Shown here: positions 17,317 to 26,170 of the stretch, piece after piece
Layout: the number at the start of each line of letters is the position of its first letter
Position numbering within the stretch: the first letter of the stretch is position 1
Assembly (NCBI GenBank): GCA_012744475.1
Contig: JAAYBV010000034.1
Location: 1-64,000, forward strand
Reading direction: 5' to 3'
Length of the DNA stretch: 64,000 nt
Source of the DNA: Phycisphaerae bacterium
GTDB taxonomy: Bacteria; Planctomycetota; Phycisphaerae; Sedimentisphaerales; Anaerobacaceae
The notes under the pieces: model-generated
Told to the model about the DNA's origin: nothing
The model's database searches: none
What the model saw: only the letters and a program-made list of their open reading frames with translations
Position numbers and translations under genes: made by a program

Positions 17317-18927
17317 TCAGTGCTTGAAGTGGCGTTTTCCCGTGAAGATCATGGCGATGCCGTGGGCATCGGCGGCCGCAATGACCTCGGGGTCCTTCTT
17401 CGATCCGCCGGGCTGTACGATCGCGGCGATACCCGCCTTGGCGGCGTTGTCCACGTTGTCAGGGAACGGGAAGAACGCATCGGACGCCATCACGGCGCCG
17501 CGAGCCTCCTCGCCGGCCTGTTTCATGGCCAACAGTCCGGACTCGACGCGGTTCATCTGGCCGGCGCCGACGCCGAGGATGCGCCGGTTCTTGGCGAGGA
17601 TGATCGTGTTGCTCTTGGTGTGTTTGGCCACCAGCCAAGCCACGCGCAGATCTTCAAGCTGCTCGGCCGTGGGCTTGGTCTGCGTCGGGCACGTCACGAC
17701 CTCGGGTTCCCAGCCCGCCAAGTCGCGCTTCTGGAGCAGCAGACCGCCGATGATGCAGCGCACGTCGAACTCGGAGGTATCGATCTTCGTGCGGTCGATC
17801 GGCCCGGTTTCGATCAGGCGGACCCGGCTGCCCCAAGTCTTCAACGTCCGGATGATCTCGATGGCGTCTTCCTCAAATCGCGGCGAGATAACCACCTCGG
17901 CGAAGAAGCCGCTGGCGCCGAGCGCCTTGCCGAATCGGCCGTAAGACTCCATGATCGTCTGGGCCAGTTCGATGTTGACGGGCCGGTTAACCGCGATGAT
18001 CCCGCCGAACGCGCTGACCACGTCGCCCTCGTAGGCCTTGCGATACGCGACGGTGATGTCCTCATCGACGGCGCACCCGCATGGATTCAGATGCTTGACC
18101 ACGACCGCGGCCGGCTCGTCGAATTCCTTGACCAGCTCGAAGGCCGCGTTGGCGTCGAGCAGATTGTTGAAGCTGATTTCCGTGCCGCATTCGAGGAGTC
18201 TGCCGCTGCAGACCGAAGGCTCCGCGCCAGCCGGGAGCTTGTACAGCGCCGCGGTCTGGTGCGGATTCTCGCCGTAGCGCAGGGTCGTCTCGCGCGTCAG
18301 GGCGATGGAGATCCGGTTCGGGAACTCGACGCCCGCCTTGGCATGGAGGTACCGGGAGATCGCGGCGTCGTACGACGCGGTCAGGCTGAAGGCCGCCCGC
18401 GCCAGCTCGCTGCGCAGCGTGCCACTGACGGCGCCGTTGTTGTTGCGCATCTGTTCGATGACCTGGGCATACTGGCCGGGATCGGTGACGACCGCGACGA
18501 ACTTGTGGTTCTTGGCCGCCGAGCGAATCATGCTCGGTCCCCCGATGTCGATGTTCTCGATCGCCTCCTCGAACGGGCAATCCGCCTTTGCCACGGTCGC
18601 TTCGAATGGATAAAGGTTGACGCAGACCAGATCGATCGGCTCGATCCCGTGTTCGGTCATGGCCTCGACGTGCTCCTTCTTGTCCCGAAGGCCGAGCAAC
18701 GCGCCGTGAATCCTGGGATGAAGGGTCTTGACCCGGCCGTCCATCATCTCGGGGAAACCCGTCACCGAGTCGATGCTGACCACCTGTACGCCGGCCTGCG
18801 CCAGCTTCGCGGCTGTGCCGCCCGTGCTGATGATCCGGACACCCATTTGAGCCAGGGCCTTGGCAAAATCGATGACCCCGGTCTTATCGGAGACGCTGAT
18901 CAGTGCGGTCTTGATAGTGACGTCCAT
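17317..18927 (-). CDS. purH: Bifunctional AICAR transformylase / IMP cyclohydrolase
   Basis: Catalyses the last two steps of purine synthesis: formyl transfer to AICAR, then ring closure to IMP. The N-terminal MGS-like cyclohydrolase domain begins TALISVSDKTG and has STGGTAAKL and HPRIHGALL. The transformylase domain has RYGENPHQTAALY, the Lys-His pair (VVVKHLNPCG), and ends with the usual YTGKRHFKH-type tail (FTGKRHFKH). Start set at ATG 18927 (MDVTIKTAL), preceded by GAAGGAG; an upstream open stretch adds 13 residues without better support. Length 536 residues, normal for PurH. Confidence 0.97.
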   Translation of the reverse strand: MDVTIKTALISVSDKTGVIDFAKALAQMGVRIISTGGTAAKLAQAGVQVVSIDSVTGFPEMMDGRVKTLHPRIHGALLGLRDKKEHVEAMTEHGIEPIDLVCVNLYPFEATVAKADCPFEEAIENIDIGGPSMIRSAAKNHKFVAVVTDPGQYAQVIEQMRNNNGAVSGTLRSELARAAFSLTASYDAAISRYLHAKAGVEFPNRISIALTRETTLRYGENPHQTAALYKLPAGAEPSVCSGRLLECGTEISFNNLLDANAAFELVKEFDEPAAVVVKHLNPCGCAVDEDITVAYRKAYEGDVVSAFGGIIAVNRPVNIELAQTIMESYGRFGKALGASGFFAEVVISPRFEEDAIEIIRTLKTWGSRVRLIETGPIDRTKIDTSEFDVRCIIGGLLLQKRDLAGWEPEVVTCPTQTKPTAEQLEDLRVAWLVAKHTKSNTIILAKNRRILGVGAGQMNRVESGLLAMKQAGEEARGAVMASDAFFPFPDNVDNAAKAGIAAIVQPGGSKKDPEVIAAADAHGIAMIFTGKRHFKH

Positions 18928-18994
18928 TTCAACTCCTTCTCCTTGGTTCGTTTCGTTGTCGTACAAGGATTCCGGTTCGCACCACTCGACCTGA

Positions 18995-19005
18995 AGCCCA
19001 TCCTA
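18995..19005. repeat. Half-copy of the ATGGGC hairpin motif at a gene end
   Basis: AGCCCATCCTA, complementary to TAGGATGGGCT, shares 11 bases with the 3' arm of the metK-leader hairpin region (GAGCCCATCCTATG). Its TAG on the minus strand is the stop codon of the propeller protein gene. Confidence 0.3.
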
Positions 19006-20109
19006 CATCGGCTGGACACACAGGATACGTCCGCGCCGGCCGGCGACATAGATCTTCGCATCGGCCACGTTGGCCGCATAGTCGGACACCTCCGCGAAGT
19101 TCACCCAGAGCAGCCTGCGGCCCGACGCGTTGTCCATGACCACCAGCGTCCGGTCCTTGGTAAACACATAGGCCTTATTGCCGGCCTCGGCGAGCAGATC
19201 GACCCCTTCGGGAAGGGACCACAAGGCCTTGCCCGAGTTCCGGCCGATCGCGGTGACGCCGCGACCGGGGGCATATTGATAGACCGCGGCGGCAGTGACG
19301 CGCGGTGCGCGATCCAGAATCGCTTCGGTCTGATACTTCCAGGCGAACGAAACGCTGTTGGTCCCGGTCGCATCGACGCGATAGACACAGGTGTCCTTGT
19401 TGGCGAAGAAGAACGAACGGCCGTCGCGAACAACCGGCCCGGCCATCGCCCCGACAGCATCGAACTGCCAGAGCTTCCTCGGCGCGTCGGGCGTCATCGC
19501 AACCAGATTGCCCGCGTCCGTGGCGAACACGACCATGTCCTCGTCGGCAATGACCGAGGTGATCACCGAGTCGTTGTCGGCCGAAGCCTTGAACAGCTCG
19601 ATCAGGTTGCGGGCCCGGAAGGCATGGAGACGGCGGTCGGCGGCGCTGACATAGAAGAACTCGCTGTTCCGAACGACGGGGGCAATGACACTCACTCCCA
19701 GGTCGGTAACTCGCCCGCGAGTCCCGGCGTTCGCATCCAACTCAACGAGCTGGTTGTCGATCACCGTGATCAGTCGGTCGCCGTAGGCGTTCCATCCGAA
19801 GACGGGAAAACCCGCCGGCGCGATCGAGCTGCTGAAGAGAACGTTGCCGCTGTGACGGTCCAGCGACCACACGTGGTTCTCCGCCGACCGCACGTACAGC
19901 CGGTCGCCCAGGACCATCAGCATCTCCAGGCGCTCGCCCTGGCGTATCGGGACCGTCGTCTGCCAAACGGAAGTCAGTCTCAACGGATCCAGCAGGTCTT
20001 TGGATACGAGCCACTCTAAACCATGGGCGCCGTCCCCGGTCGCAGGAACACTCAGCAGCGCACCCATCGCCAGGAAGAGCCACGTCTTTTGCATCACCGG
20101 TCTTCGCAT
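19003..20109 (-). CDS. Secreted PQQ-type beta-propeller protein
   Basis: Protein of about 368 residues with a signal peptide (KTWLFLAMGALLSVPATG). It has a series of beta-propeller blades ending in Trp/Leu-rich strands (VWSLDRHSGNVLFSSS, GKALWSLPEGVDLL, RRLLWVNFAEV) as in PQQ/BamB-like repeat proteins. No PQQ-ligand set was recognised, so it is more likely a binding or structural propeller than a quinoprotein dehydrogenase. Start set at ATG 20109, with GAGGAC upstream; the longer reading lacks a ribosome binding site. Confidence 0.65.
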   Translation of the reverse strand: MRRPVMQKTWLFLAMGALLSVPATGDGAHGLEWLVSKDLLDPLRLTSVWQTTVPIRQGERLEMLMVLGDRLYVRSAENHVWSLDRHSGNVLFSSSIAPAGFPVFGWNAYGDRLITVIDNQLVELDANAGTRGRVTDLGVSVIAPVVRNSEFFYVSAADRRLHAFRARNLIELFKASADNDSVITSVIADEDMVVFATDAGNLVAMTPDAPRKLWQFDAVGAMAGPVVRDGRSFFFANKDTCVYRVDATGTNSVSFAWKYQTEAILDRAPRVTAAAVYQYAPGRGVTAIGRNSGKALWSLPEGVDLLAEAGNKAYVFTKDRTLVVMDNASGRRLLWVNFAEVSDYAANVADAKIYVAGRRGRILCVQPM

Positions 20110-20187
20110 ATTCCACGTCCTCGCAAGAAGGGCCACCCTCACACTCATCCCAGGCAAGCGGCGTGCACGGCACCGCCTGCCCGGCGC

Positions 20188-20505
20188 TCACGGCAGCTCG
20201 ACGCAGTCCGCCAGGTCGATACCGTGCTTGGCCTCGAAGCGTTTCATCTCCTCGATGCGCTCAATATCCTCCTGAATTCGGTTGACCAACTTGAAGATGT
20301 ACGGTTTGCCCGCGAGACGATTCCGCAGATCGTCCAGCATGGGCTCCCAGGAACCGCCATACAACTGGCTCTTCAGCGCCACCAGCATTCTGTGTTCGGC
20401 ACTGAGATGGCTGACGTAGTCAGCCAGACCACCCTGAGGGTCGTGAACGGCCTTTTCCACCTCCATATCTTCGCGGTCCTTGCTGGTTCGGGTCGGTTCA
20501 GCCAT
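20188..20505 (-). CDS. Small helical protein of unknown function
   Basis: Soluble protein of 105 residues, charged and predicted mostly helical, with no signal peptide or transmembrane segment. The middle (DYVSHLSAEHRMLVALKSQLYGG) and the Glu/Arg-rich helix near the C-terminus (KLVNRIQEDIERIEEMKRFEAKHG) suggest a coiled coil. I do not recognise the family. It has its own candidate promoter (20559-20587) and lies 78 nt before the propeller gene, with which it may be co-transcribed. Confidence 0.6.
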   Translation of the reverse strand: MAEPTRTSKDREDMEVEKAVHDPQGGLADYVSHLSAEHRMLVALKSQLYGGSWEPMLDDLRNRLAGKPYIFKLVNRIQEDIERIEEMKRFEAKHGIDLADCVELP

Positions 20506-20558
20506 ACGTCGTCACCTCGCCATCGGGCGCACAGATCAAGCCGGGACACGTCACCTGC

Positions 20559-20587
20559 ATCGTACTGCCCGATCCGGGAGAATTCAA
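20559..20587 (-). promoter_or_regulatory. Promoter for the small helical protein gene
   Basis: Minus strand TTGAAT (complement of 20582-20587), 17-bp spacer, TACGAT (complement of 20559-20564). It would start transcription about 45 nt before ATG 20505. Confidence 0.4.
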
Positions 20588-20803
20588 CAGTTTTTCCTAT
20601 ATTGACCGCGAGAATCGCTGTTCACCTTGTCTATTTTGAGGTCGCCAGGCGCATTCGCCTTCCTCGGAACTCCGGCGGGGCCAGGACCCGGTCGGACGGG
20701 CTGTTTTGTCTCTGCTCCTGTTTGACAAAGCCGGGGACAGCCCGTTCAATAGGCCCCGCAAATGCAACCGGACACAAAACCGACCACGAATGGAGAACCG
20801 CAG

Positions 20804-22957
20804 ATGAACAAACGATCCGTCTGGACGTCAGCAATACTCGCCCTGATCGCCACCCTGGGCACAGGCTGTCATCGCCCTTCGACCACAACCACGGCACAGC
20901 GCCGGCCGGCCTATCCGCAAGCCCGCAAGGAAGCGGTTGTCGACACCTATCACGGAACGGAGGTGGCCGACCCCTACCGCTGGCTCGAAGACGCCGACTC
21001 GGACGAGACGCAGACGTGGGTCGCCCGGCAGAACGACCTCACCGAGCGGTTTCTTGCTCGCACCGGCGCACGAGAGAGGATCAAAGCCCGGCTCAAATCG
21101 CTGACGAACTACCCGCGCTGTTCGTCCCCGTCGAAACAAGGCGGACGGTACTTCTTCTGGAAGAACGACGGTCTTCAGAACCAATCGGTCCTGTACGTTC
21201 AGGACACGTTGGATGGGGAAGCCAGAGTCGTGGTCAATCCGAACGTGCTCAGCGCCGACGGCACCGTGGCGGTGACCACTGCGGCGCTGAACTGGGACGG
21301 TACGAAGCTGGCGTATGGGCTTTCACACAGCGGCAGTGACGAGCAGGAGGTGCGGATTCGGGAGGTCAACTGGGGGATGGATCTCGATGAGGTCCTGCAA
21401 TGGTGCCGCTTCACAACCATCGCCTGGCACCACGACGGCGGCGGGTTCTTCTATAGCCGGTTTCCCGATCCGACCACGGTCTCGGAGGAAGACCGCATGA
21501 ACTACAACCGCCTGTACTGGCATCGGCTCGGGACGCCGCAGTCGGCCGATGTCCTGATCTACGAACGACCCGACAACAAAGAGCTGAGCCTCGCCCCGGT
21601 CGTCACCGAAGACGGCCGGTACCTCGTGCTCTACCTTCATCATGGGACCGATCCGAGGAATCGCGTGTACTACCGGCCGCTCAAAGGCGACGGTCCGTTC
21701 GTCCGGCTGCTCGATGAGGCCGACGCACGATACGATTTCCTCGGCAATCAGGGGCCCATCTTCTACTTCCTGACCAACTCAGATGCTCCGAAGGGACGCA
21801 TCATAGCCATTGACACCGACCGGCCCGCGCAGGCTCACTGGAGCACTGTGATACCGGAAAGCGACGGCGTGATCGACTACGCTGCCTGGGTCGACAACCA
21901 ACTCGTGCTCGTCTGCATGCACGATGTGCATCACCGGCTCAAGGTCTTCCACCTCGACGGCCAGCACGTTCGTGACATCGACTTGCCCGGCCTCGGGACA
22001 GTCGGGGGCCTCTCGGGCCGGCAGGACGATCCGGAGATGTTCTTCAGCTTTACGTCGTTCCTCTACCCAAGCACGAGCTTCCGGTACGACCTTCGTTCGA
22101 ACGAGCTACGCGTGATCCACCAGCCCGAGATCGACTTCGATCTGGCGGCGTATGAGACCAGACAGGTCTTCTGCACTTCCAAGGACGGGACCCGCATTCC
22201 CATGTTCATCACGCACCGCAAAGGTCTGACATTGGACGGGAGCCATCCGACGCTGTTGTACGGATACGGCGGCTTCAATATCAACATCATGCCGGGGTTC
22301 TCGACGTCGACGCTCGCCTGGCTCGAAGCCGGAGGCGTCTACGTCCAGGCCAATATGCGAGGCGGCAGCGAGTACGGCGAATCGTGGCACCAGGCGGGCA
22401 TGCTCGAAAACAAACAGAACGTCTTCGACGACTTCATCGCAGCGGCCGAATGGCTCATCGAAAACAACTACACCCAACCCGCGAAACTGGCGATTCGCGG
22501 CGGCAGCAATGGCGGCCTGCTCGTGGCCGCCTGTATGCTCCAGCGGCCCCACCTGTATGGGGCGGTCGTCTGCCAGGTCCCGGTGATCGACATGCTGCGT
22601 TACCACAAGTTCACGGTGGGCCGCTACTGGGTCCCCGAGTATGGCAATGCCGAAGCCAGCAAGCAGGAGTTTGGCTATCTCTACGCCTACTCTCCCCTGC
22701 ACAACGTCAAGGCGGGCGTCGGATATCCTCCGATCCTGATTACGTCGGCCGATACGGACGACCGAGTCGTGCCGCTGCACGCCAAGAAGTTCGCCGCAAC
22801 GCTTCAGGAGAAGGCGGTCGGCGACAATCCTATCCTGCTGCGGGTCGAGACCAAGGCCGGACATGGAGGCGGAAAGCCCGTCTCCAAGGCTATCGAAGAA
22901 CAGGCCGACATCTACACCTTCCTCTTCGACGTGCTTGGCATGCAGGGTAGGCGATGA
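20804..22957 (+). CDS. Prolyl oligopeptidase family (S9A) lipoprotein
   Basis: Serine peptidase cleaving after proline in short peptides. The N-terminus is a lipoprotein signal ending in LGTGC. The seven-bladed propeller domain begins DPYRWLED, a family hallmark. The catalytic domain shows GGSNGG (nucleophile Ser), the Asp in DTDDRVVPLHA and the His in KAGHGGGKP, so the triad is complete. NMRGGSEYGESWH is another POP signature. Start set at ATG 20804 (MNKRSVW), which places the signal peptide at the N-terminus. It is convergent with the GH100-like gene, 1 nt apart. Confidence 0.92.
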   Translation: MNKRSVWTSAILALIATLGTGCHRPSTTTTAQRRPAYPQARKEAVVDTYHGTEVADPYRWLEDADSDETQTWVARQNDLTERFLARTGARERIKARLKSLTNYPRCSSPSKQGGRYFFWKNDGLQNQSVLYVQDTLDGEARVVVNPNVLSADGTVAVTTAALNWDGTKLAYGLSHSGSDEQEVRIREVNWGMDLDEVLQWCRFTTIAWHHDGGGFFYSRFPDPTTVSEEDRMNYNRLYWHRLGTPQSADVLIYERPDNKELSLAPVVTEDGRYLVLYLHHGTDPRNRVYYRPLKGDGPFVRLLDEADARYDFLGNQGPIFYFLTNSDAPKGRIIAIDTDRPAQAHWSTVIPESDGVIDYAAWVDNQLVLVCMHDVHHRLKVFHLDGQHVRDIDLPGLGTVGGLSGRQDDPEMFFSFTSFLYPSTSFRYDLRSNELRVIHQPEIDFDLAAYETRQVFCTSKDGTRIPMFITHRKGLTLDGSHPTLLYGYGGFNINIMPGFSTSTLAWLEAGGVYVQANMRGGSEYGESWHQAGMLENKQNVFDDFIAAAEWLIENNYTQPAKLAIRGGSNGGLLVAACMLQRPHLYGAVVCQVPVIDMLRYHKFTVGRYWVPEYGNAEASKQEFGYLYAYSPLHNVKAGVGYPPILITSADTDDRVVPLHAKKFAATLQEKAVGDNPILLRVETKAGHGGGKPVSKAIEEQADIYTFLFDVLGMQGRR

Positions 22958-22958
22958 A

Positions 22959-24146
22959 CTATCGGTCTTGCGGCCGTGCCTGACGACAGCGATCAAAGAA
23001 TGCCGTCGTCTGCGTCTGCACGCAGTGGGCGGCGTAGAGGTACATGGCCGCCGACCAGGTCTGCCAGTCCTCGCCACGAGGCGCGCCGTCCTGGGCCCGG
23101 TGCCATTCGTTGAAACCGAACTCGACTTCGGCGTCGCGCCGGCCGCGCACCAGTTCCGTCAGGGCCAGCAGCGTTCGTTCGGCCAGTCGAACTCGCCCGG
23201 CGGCTACGAGCGAGGCGACGTAGAAGCCGCAGATGAACGGCCAGATCCCGCCGTTGTGGTACTCGCCCGGCTGGTTGTACTTGGCGTATCGCGGCATCCA
23301 ATCGGGGTCTTCCGGTCGGACGTAGGGGAAGAAGTTCGGGGGCAGTTCGACCGCCAGAAGCCCGTTCCGCCGCAACGCCGCACATTCGCCCTCGATCCAC
23401 GTCACCAGATGACCAGCCCGCGTGGGCGAGGCGATCCCCGAGAGAATCGCCAGGCTGTTGCCCAACAGATCGAACCGCTCGCTGCGATAGACCTTGTACG
23501 ACCACATCGCGTAGTATGGCTTGCAGGGCAGCACAAGCCCTTCGTGCACGTGACGCTGCTGCCGCTCCCCCTTGACGGTGAAATGCTCCATCATCTCGCG
23601 CAGCACATCGGCCCGATCGTGACTGCCCAGAAGGCGCAACGCGGCATAGAGCACCGTGTTGACGTACAGACCGTAGCCCAGGACCCACTGTTCGTCCCGC
23701 CAGTCACTGGTCGGAAGCTGCGCGACCAGGACGCGATCCGACGGACTGCGATAGGCCATCCAGGTCAGCGCCTTGTCGACGGCTTCCTTCAGGAAATCCG
23801 GCTCGCCCGTGTGGAAGCGAAACAGCGCAACGGCCAGCAGGAACAGCGGCGTGGTGTCACTGGCGCCGCGGTCTTCGCGATCGTGCACCAGCGATGGAAT
23901 GTGCCCCAGGGGACTCTGGTTGGACGCAAGGACTTCGAAGGTGCGGCGCCACACCTTGACAAGCTCGTCGTTGCCGGCGACCAGAACACCGAGCGTGGCG
24001 ATCATCAAGTCGCGTGTGTAGGGCTCCGGATATCCCCATCCGGCCGTGCGAGGCAGCCCCCGGTACGAACCATGCAGGTTGTGCAGAAGGACCTCGACAG
24101 CAGCCGCCTTGGCGCGCTCGATAAGCTTGGCGTCCGACGATGTCAT
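22959..24146 (-). CDS. GH100-like (neutral/alkaline invertase type) glycosidase
   Basis: (alpha/alpha)6-barrel protein of 395 residues without a signal peptide. Motifs recalling GH100 neutral/alkaline invertases and related glucosidases include YTRDLMIATLG, SDWRDEQWV, the NQPGEYHNGGIWPF region and QTWSAAMYLYAAH near the C-terminus. A role in hydrolysing sucrose or a related glycoside is likely, but an amylo-1,6-glucosidase-like function cannot be excluded. It lies 1 nt after the glycosyltransferase gene in the same direction, so the two are one operon, probably with the PIG-L deacetylase gene upstream. Confidence 0.72.
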   Translation of the reverse strand: MTSSDAKLIERAKAAAVEVLLHNLHGSYRGLPRTAGWGYPEPYTRDLMIATLGVLVAGNDELVKVWRRTFEVLASNQSPLGHIPSLVHDREDRGASDTTPLFLLAVALFRFHTGEPDFLKEAVDKALTWMAYRSPSDRVLVAQLPTSDWRDEQWVLGYGLYVNTVLYAALRLLGSHDRADVLREMMEHFTVKGERQQRHVHEGLVLPCKPYYAMWSYKVYRSERFDLLGNSLAILSGIASPTRAGHLVTWIEGECAALRRNGLLAVELPPNFFPYVRPEDPDWMPRYAKYNQPGEYHNGGIWPFICGFYVASLVAAGRVRLAERTLLALTELVRGRRDAEVEFGFNEWHRAQDGAPRGEDWQTWSAAMYLYAAHCVQTQTTAFFDRCRQARPQDR

Positions 24147-24147
24147 G

Positions 24148-25290
24148 TCAACTGATTCCGAGCCTCTTCTGAATGATCTCCACGAACCTTCTGGCGACGA
24201 CGCGGTAATCGAAGTGCTCCACGGCCCGTTCGCGTCCGGCCTGGCCCATCTTCTTTCTCCGTTCGGCGTTCTGCATCAGCTCCAGAAGATAGCCGGCGAT
24301 GTCGTGAACGCTGGCGCGATAGTCCACGGTGCGAGGCGCCTTGAACACCACGCGATGTCCCGCTTCGTATCCGGATTCGTCACCGACGATGGTCTCGCGC
24401 AGCCGGACCTCCTGGGCGATGCCGGCCAGGTAGGCGGTCTCGCCGTGGATCATGGTGTCGAGCAGGCCCATTCCTTTGATGCCGATGACGGGCTTGCCGC
24501 AGGCGTTGGCTTCGACCTGGATCATGCCGAATCCTTCAAGTCGCGACGGCGCCGCGTAGATGTCACAGGCTGCGATCAGGTACGGCATGAAGTTCCGCGA
24601 GATCACGTTCGTCGTGTAGACCACGTTCTTCTCGATGCCCAACTGCGTGGCCAACTGAAGATCGATGAGATTCTGGTGCTCTGTCCGCGGCTGCGGCCAG
24701 ACCTTGCAGACGTACTTCCAGTCGGGCGCCTTCATGTCGATCGTCGCCAGCGCCTGCATCACCTCCTGGGCGCCCTTGCTGGTCGCGTCGCCACCGACGG
24801 TCAGGATCATGATCTGGTCCGGGGCCACACCAAGTGCCTCCCGGACGGTCGCCACTTTGGGATCGGCAGGGTCGCGCGGTATGAACGCGTCGGTGTCGCA
24901 GCCGACGGGGAGAACCTCGATATTCCGGCCGCTGAGTCCGTCCCGCGTGTAGACCTGTTTGACCCACTTGCTGGTGACCAGAATCAGAGGCAGGGCCTCG
25001 AGCACCTCGTGGTAGTTCGCCATGTACCCATCGGCTACCAGCCAGGGCACCGGCTGCACGCCGTAACGCTGCGGATGCAGGACGAGATGCGTGGTGTGCC
25101 CCCAGTATCCGACACCGACAACCACGTCGGGCTCGAACCAGCGGTAATACCATTCCTTCTCCTGCGCCGACTCGAAATGCACCGAATGGACGTCGACGCC
25201 CAACTCCGCCAGACCCCGGTGCAACAGATGTCCCTGCGTGGCCAGACCAGCCGGCGACGGCGGATAGTCGTACAAAACCAGAACCTTCAT
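24148..25290 (-). CDS. Glycosyltransferase family 4
   Basis: Retaining GT-B glycosyltransferase of 380 residues, cytoplasmic. The N-terminal domain starts MKVLVLYDYPP with a glycine-rich acceptor loop. The C-terminal GT4 nucleotide-sugar site appears as PSRLEGFGMIQVEANACGKPVIG, with the E-x7-E pair. Donor and acceptor are unknown. It sits between a PIG-L deacetylase gene and a GH100-like gene; GT4 plus PIG-L pairs make sugar-amine glycosides in other bacteria, but this protein did not look specifically like BshA or MshA. Confidence 0.85.
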   Translation of the reverse strand: MKVLVLYDYPPSPAGLATQGHLLHRGLAELGVDVHSVHFESAQEKEWYYRWFEPDVVVGVGYWGHTTHLVLHPQRYGVQPVPWLVADGYMANYHEVLEALPLILVTSKWVKQVYTRDGLSGRNIEVLPVGCDTDAFIPRDPADPKVATVREALGVAPDQIMILTVGGDATSKGAQEVMQALATIDMKAPDWKYVCKVWPQPRTEHQNLIDLQLATQLGIEKNVVYTTNVISRNFMPYLIAACDIYAAPSRLEGFGMIQVEANACGKPVIGIKGMGLLDTMIHGETAYLAGIAQEVRLRETIVGDESGYEAGHRVVFKAPRTVDYRASVHDIAGYLLELMQNAERRKKMGQAGRERAVEHFDYRVVARRFVEIIQKRLGIS

Positions 25291-25316
25291 CGATCTCCCT
25301 CGAACGGGTCGAAGCT

Positions 25317-25344
25317 GTACGGGCGAACCATCATCCGCCCCTAC
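25317..25344. repeat. Dispersed GGGGCGAAT-palindrome, copy 3
   Basis: GTACGGGCGAACCATCATCC followed by GCCCCTAC. Read on the minus strand its first TAG (complement of 25341-25343) is the stop codon of the PIG-L gene. It fills most of the gap before the GT4 gene. Confidence 0.75.
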
Positions 25345-25967
25345 TTGCCCTTGCCCAGGACCCAGAACGCCTCTTCCTTCGGCGTCGTCCGGGCCTCGAA
25401 ACTGTCCTCGTCAAAGCCGTATACGCGGCGGATGATCTCGTACTTCCGCTCCCAGATGTCCTGGGGCAGACGCATGTGGACGTCCGCGTCGGCGATCGCG
25501 CGGGGCAGGTACTTCTTCGCGCCGTCCTCATACGCAAACATCCATACTTCCTGCGCCGTGAGCCGTCCACCCTCTCGCAGCGCCATGACCGCCTTGGCCA
25601 CCTCCTCGTGGCGCCGATGTGACGTATATTCGCCCCACAGGCCGTGCGTCAGGATCAAGTCGTATCGATCGGAGGGCAGGATTTCGATGATCGCATCCTC
25701 AACATCGATGGTCCGCAGCGGCGTCTGCTCGGGCCCGTCGTTCAGTTCCGCCATCAGCCCCCGGGCGCCGTAGCATTCCATGGCCTTGTGAAACCTGGGG
25801 GCCCGATCCGGATCGCTCCCTCGGCACAACGACACAACCGTCCAGCAACTGTCGGGATGCAGCAGCATGGTTCCGCCGGCCCAGAGGGTCTCGTCGTCCG
25901 GATGGGCCACGATCACGGCGCAATTGATCAATTCATAGCTCAGGCGGCCGATTCGATCCTGCGTCAT
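25341..25967 (-). CDS. PIG-L family deacetylase
   Basis: Zinc-dependent N-acetylglucosaminyl-type deacetylase fold, 208 residues. The zinc motif AHPDDETLWAGG is at about 21-32, with the later His in YTSHRRHEEV. Family members deacetylate GlcNAc-linked lipids, thiol precursors or secondary metabolites. No signal peptide, so it is cytoplasmic. It is the first gene of the PIG-L/GT4/GH100-like cluster. The substrate is unknown. Confidence 0.88.
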   Translation of the reverse strand: MTQDRIGRLSYELINCAVIVAHPDDETLWAGGTMLLHPDSCWTVVSLCRGSDPDRAPRFHKAMECYGARGLMAELNDGPEQTPLRTIDVEDAIIEILPSDRYDLILTHGLWGEYTSHRRHEEVAKAVMALREGGRLTAQEVWMFAYEDGAKKYLPRAIADADVHMRLPQDIWERKYEIIRRVYGFDEDSFEARTTPKEEAFWVLGKGK

Positions 25968-26170
25968 CGTCTCTTCCTCCCACGATGCTCAAAATCAAAC
26001 GGGATTCGTCCCTGGAGGTGCGCTCATCCCAATGGAAGCACGCCCCCAGCCTACGTGTCCACAGCAATAGTAGTACGTACGGAACGAAAAGCAAGGCGAT
26101 TGTCGCTTGCAGGCTCGCCCAAGAACATCGTGCATGGAAGCGCGACCCGCAGGCGCGCGCCAGGGTGAAG

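Noticed and set aside
17167-20019. 950-residue plus-strand open frame across purH and the propeller gene
   Set aside because: purH on the other strand has complete family motifs; the plus-strand frame has none and crosses two genes and an intergenic gap.
24148-25967. Bacillithiol (BshA/BshB) or mycothiol genes
   Set aside because: GT4 plus PIG-L invites this, but the GT4 sequence did not show the BshA-type N-terminus and no cysteine ligase is nearby.
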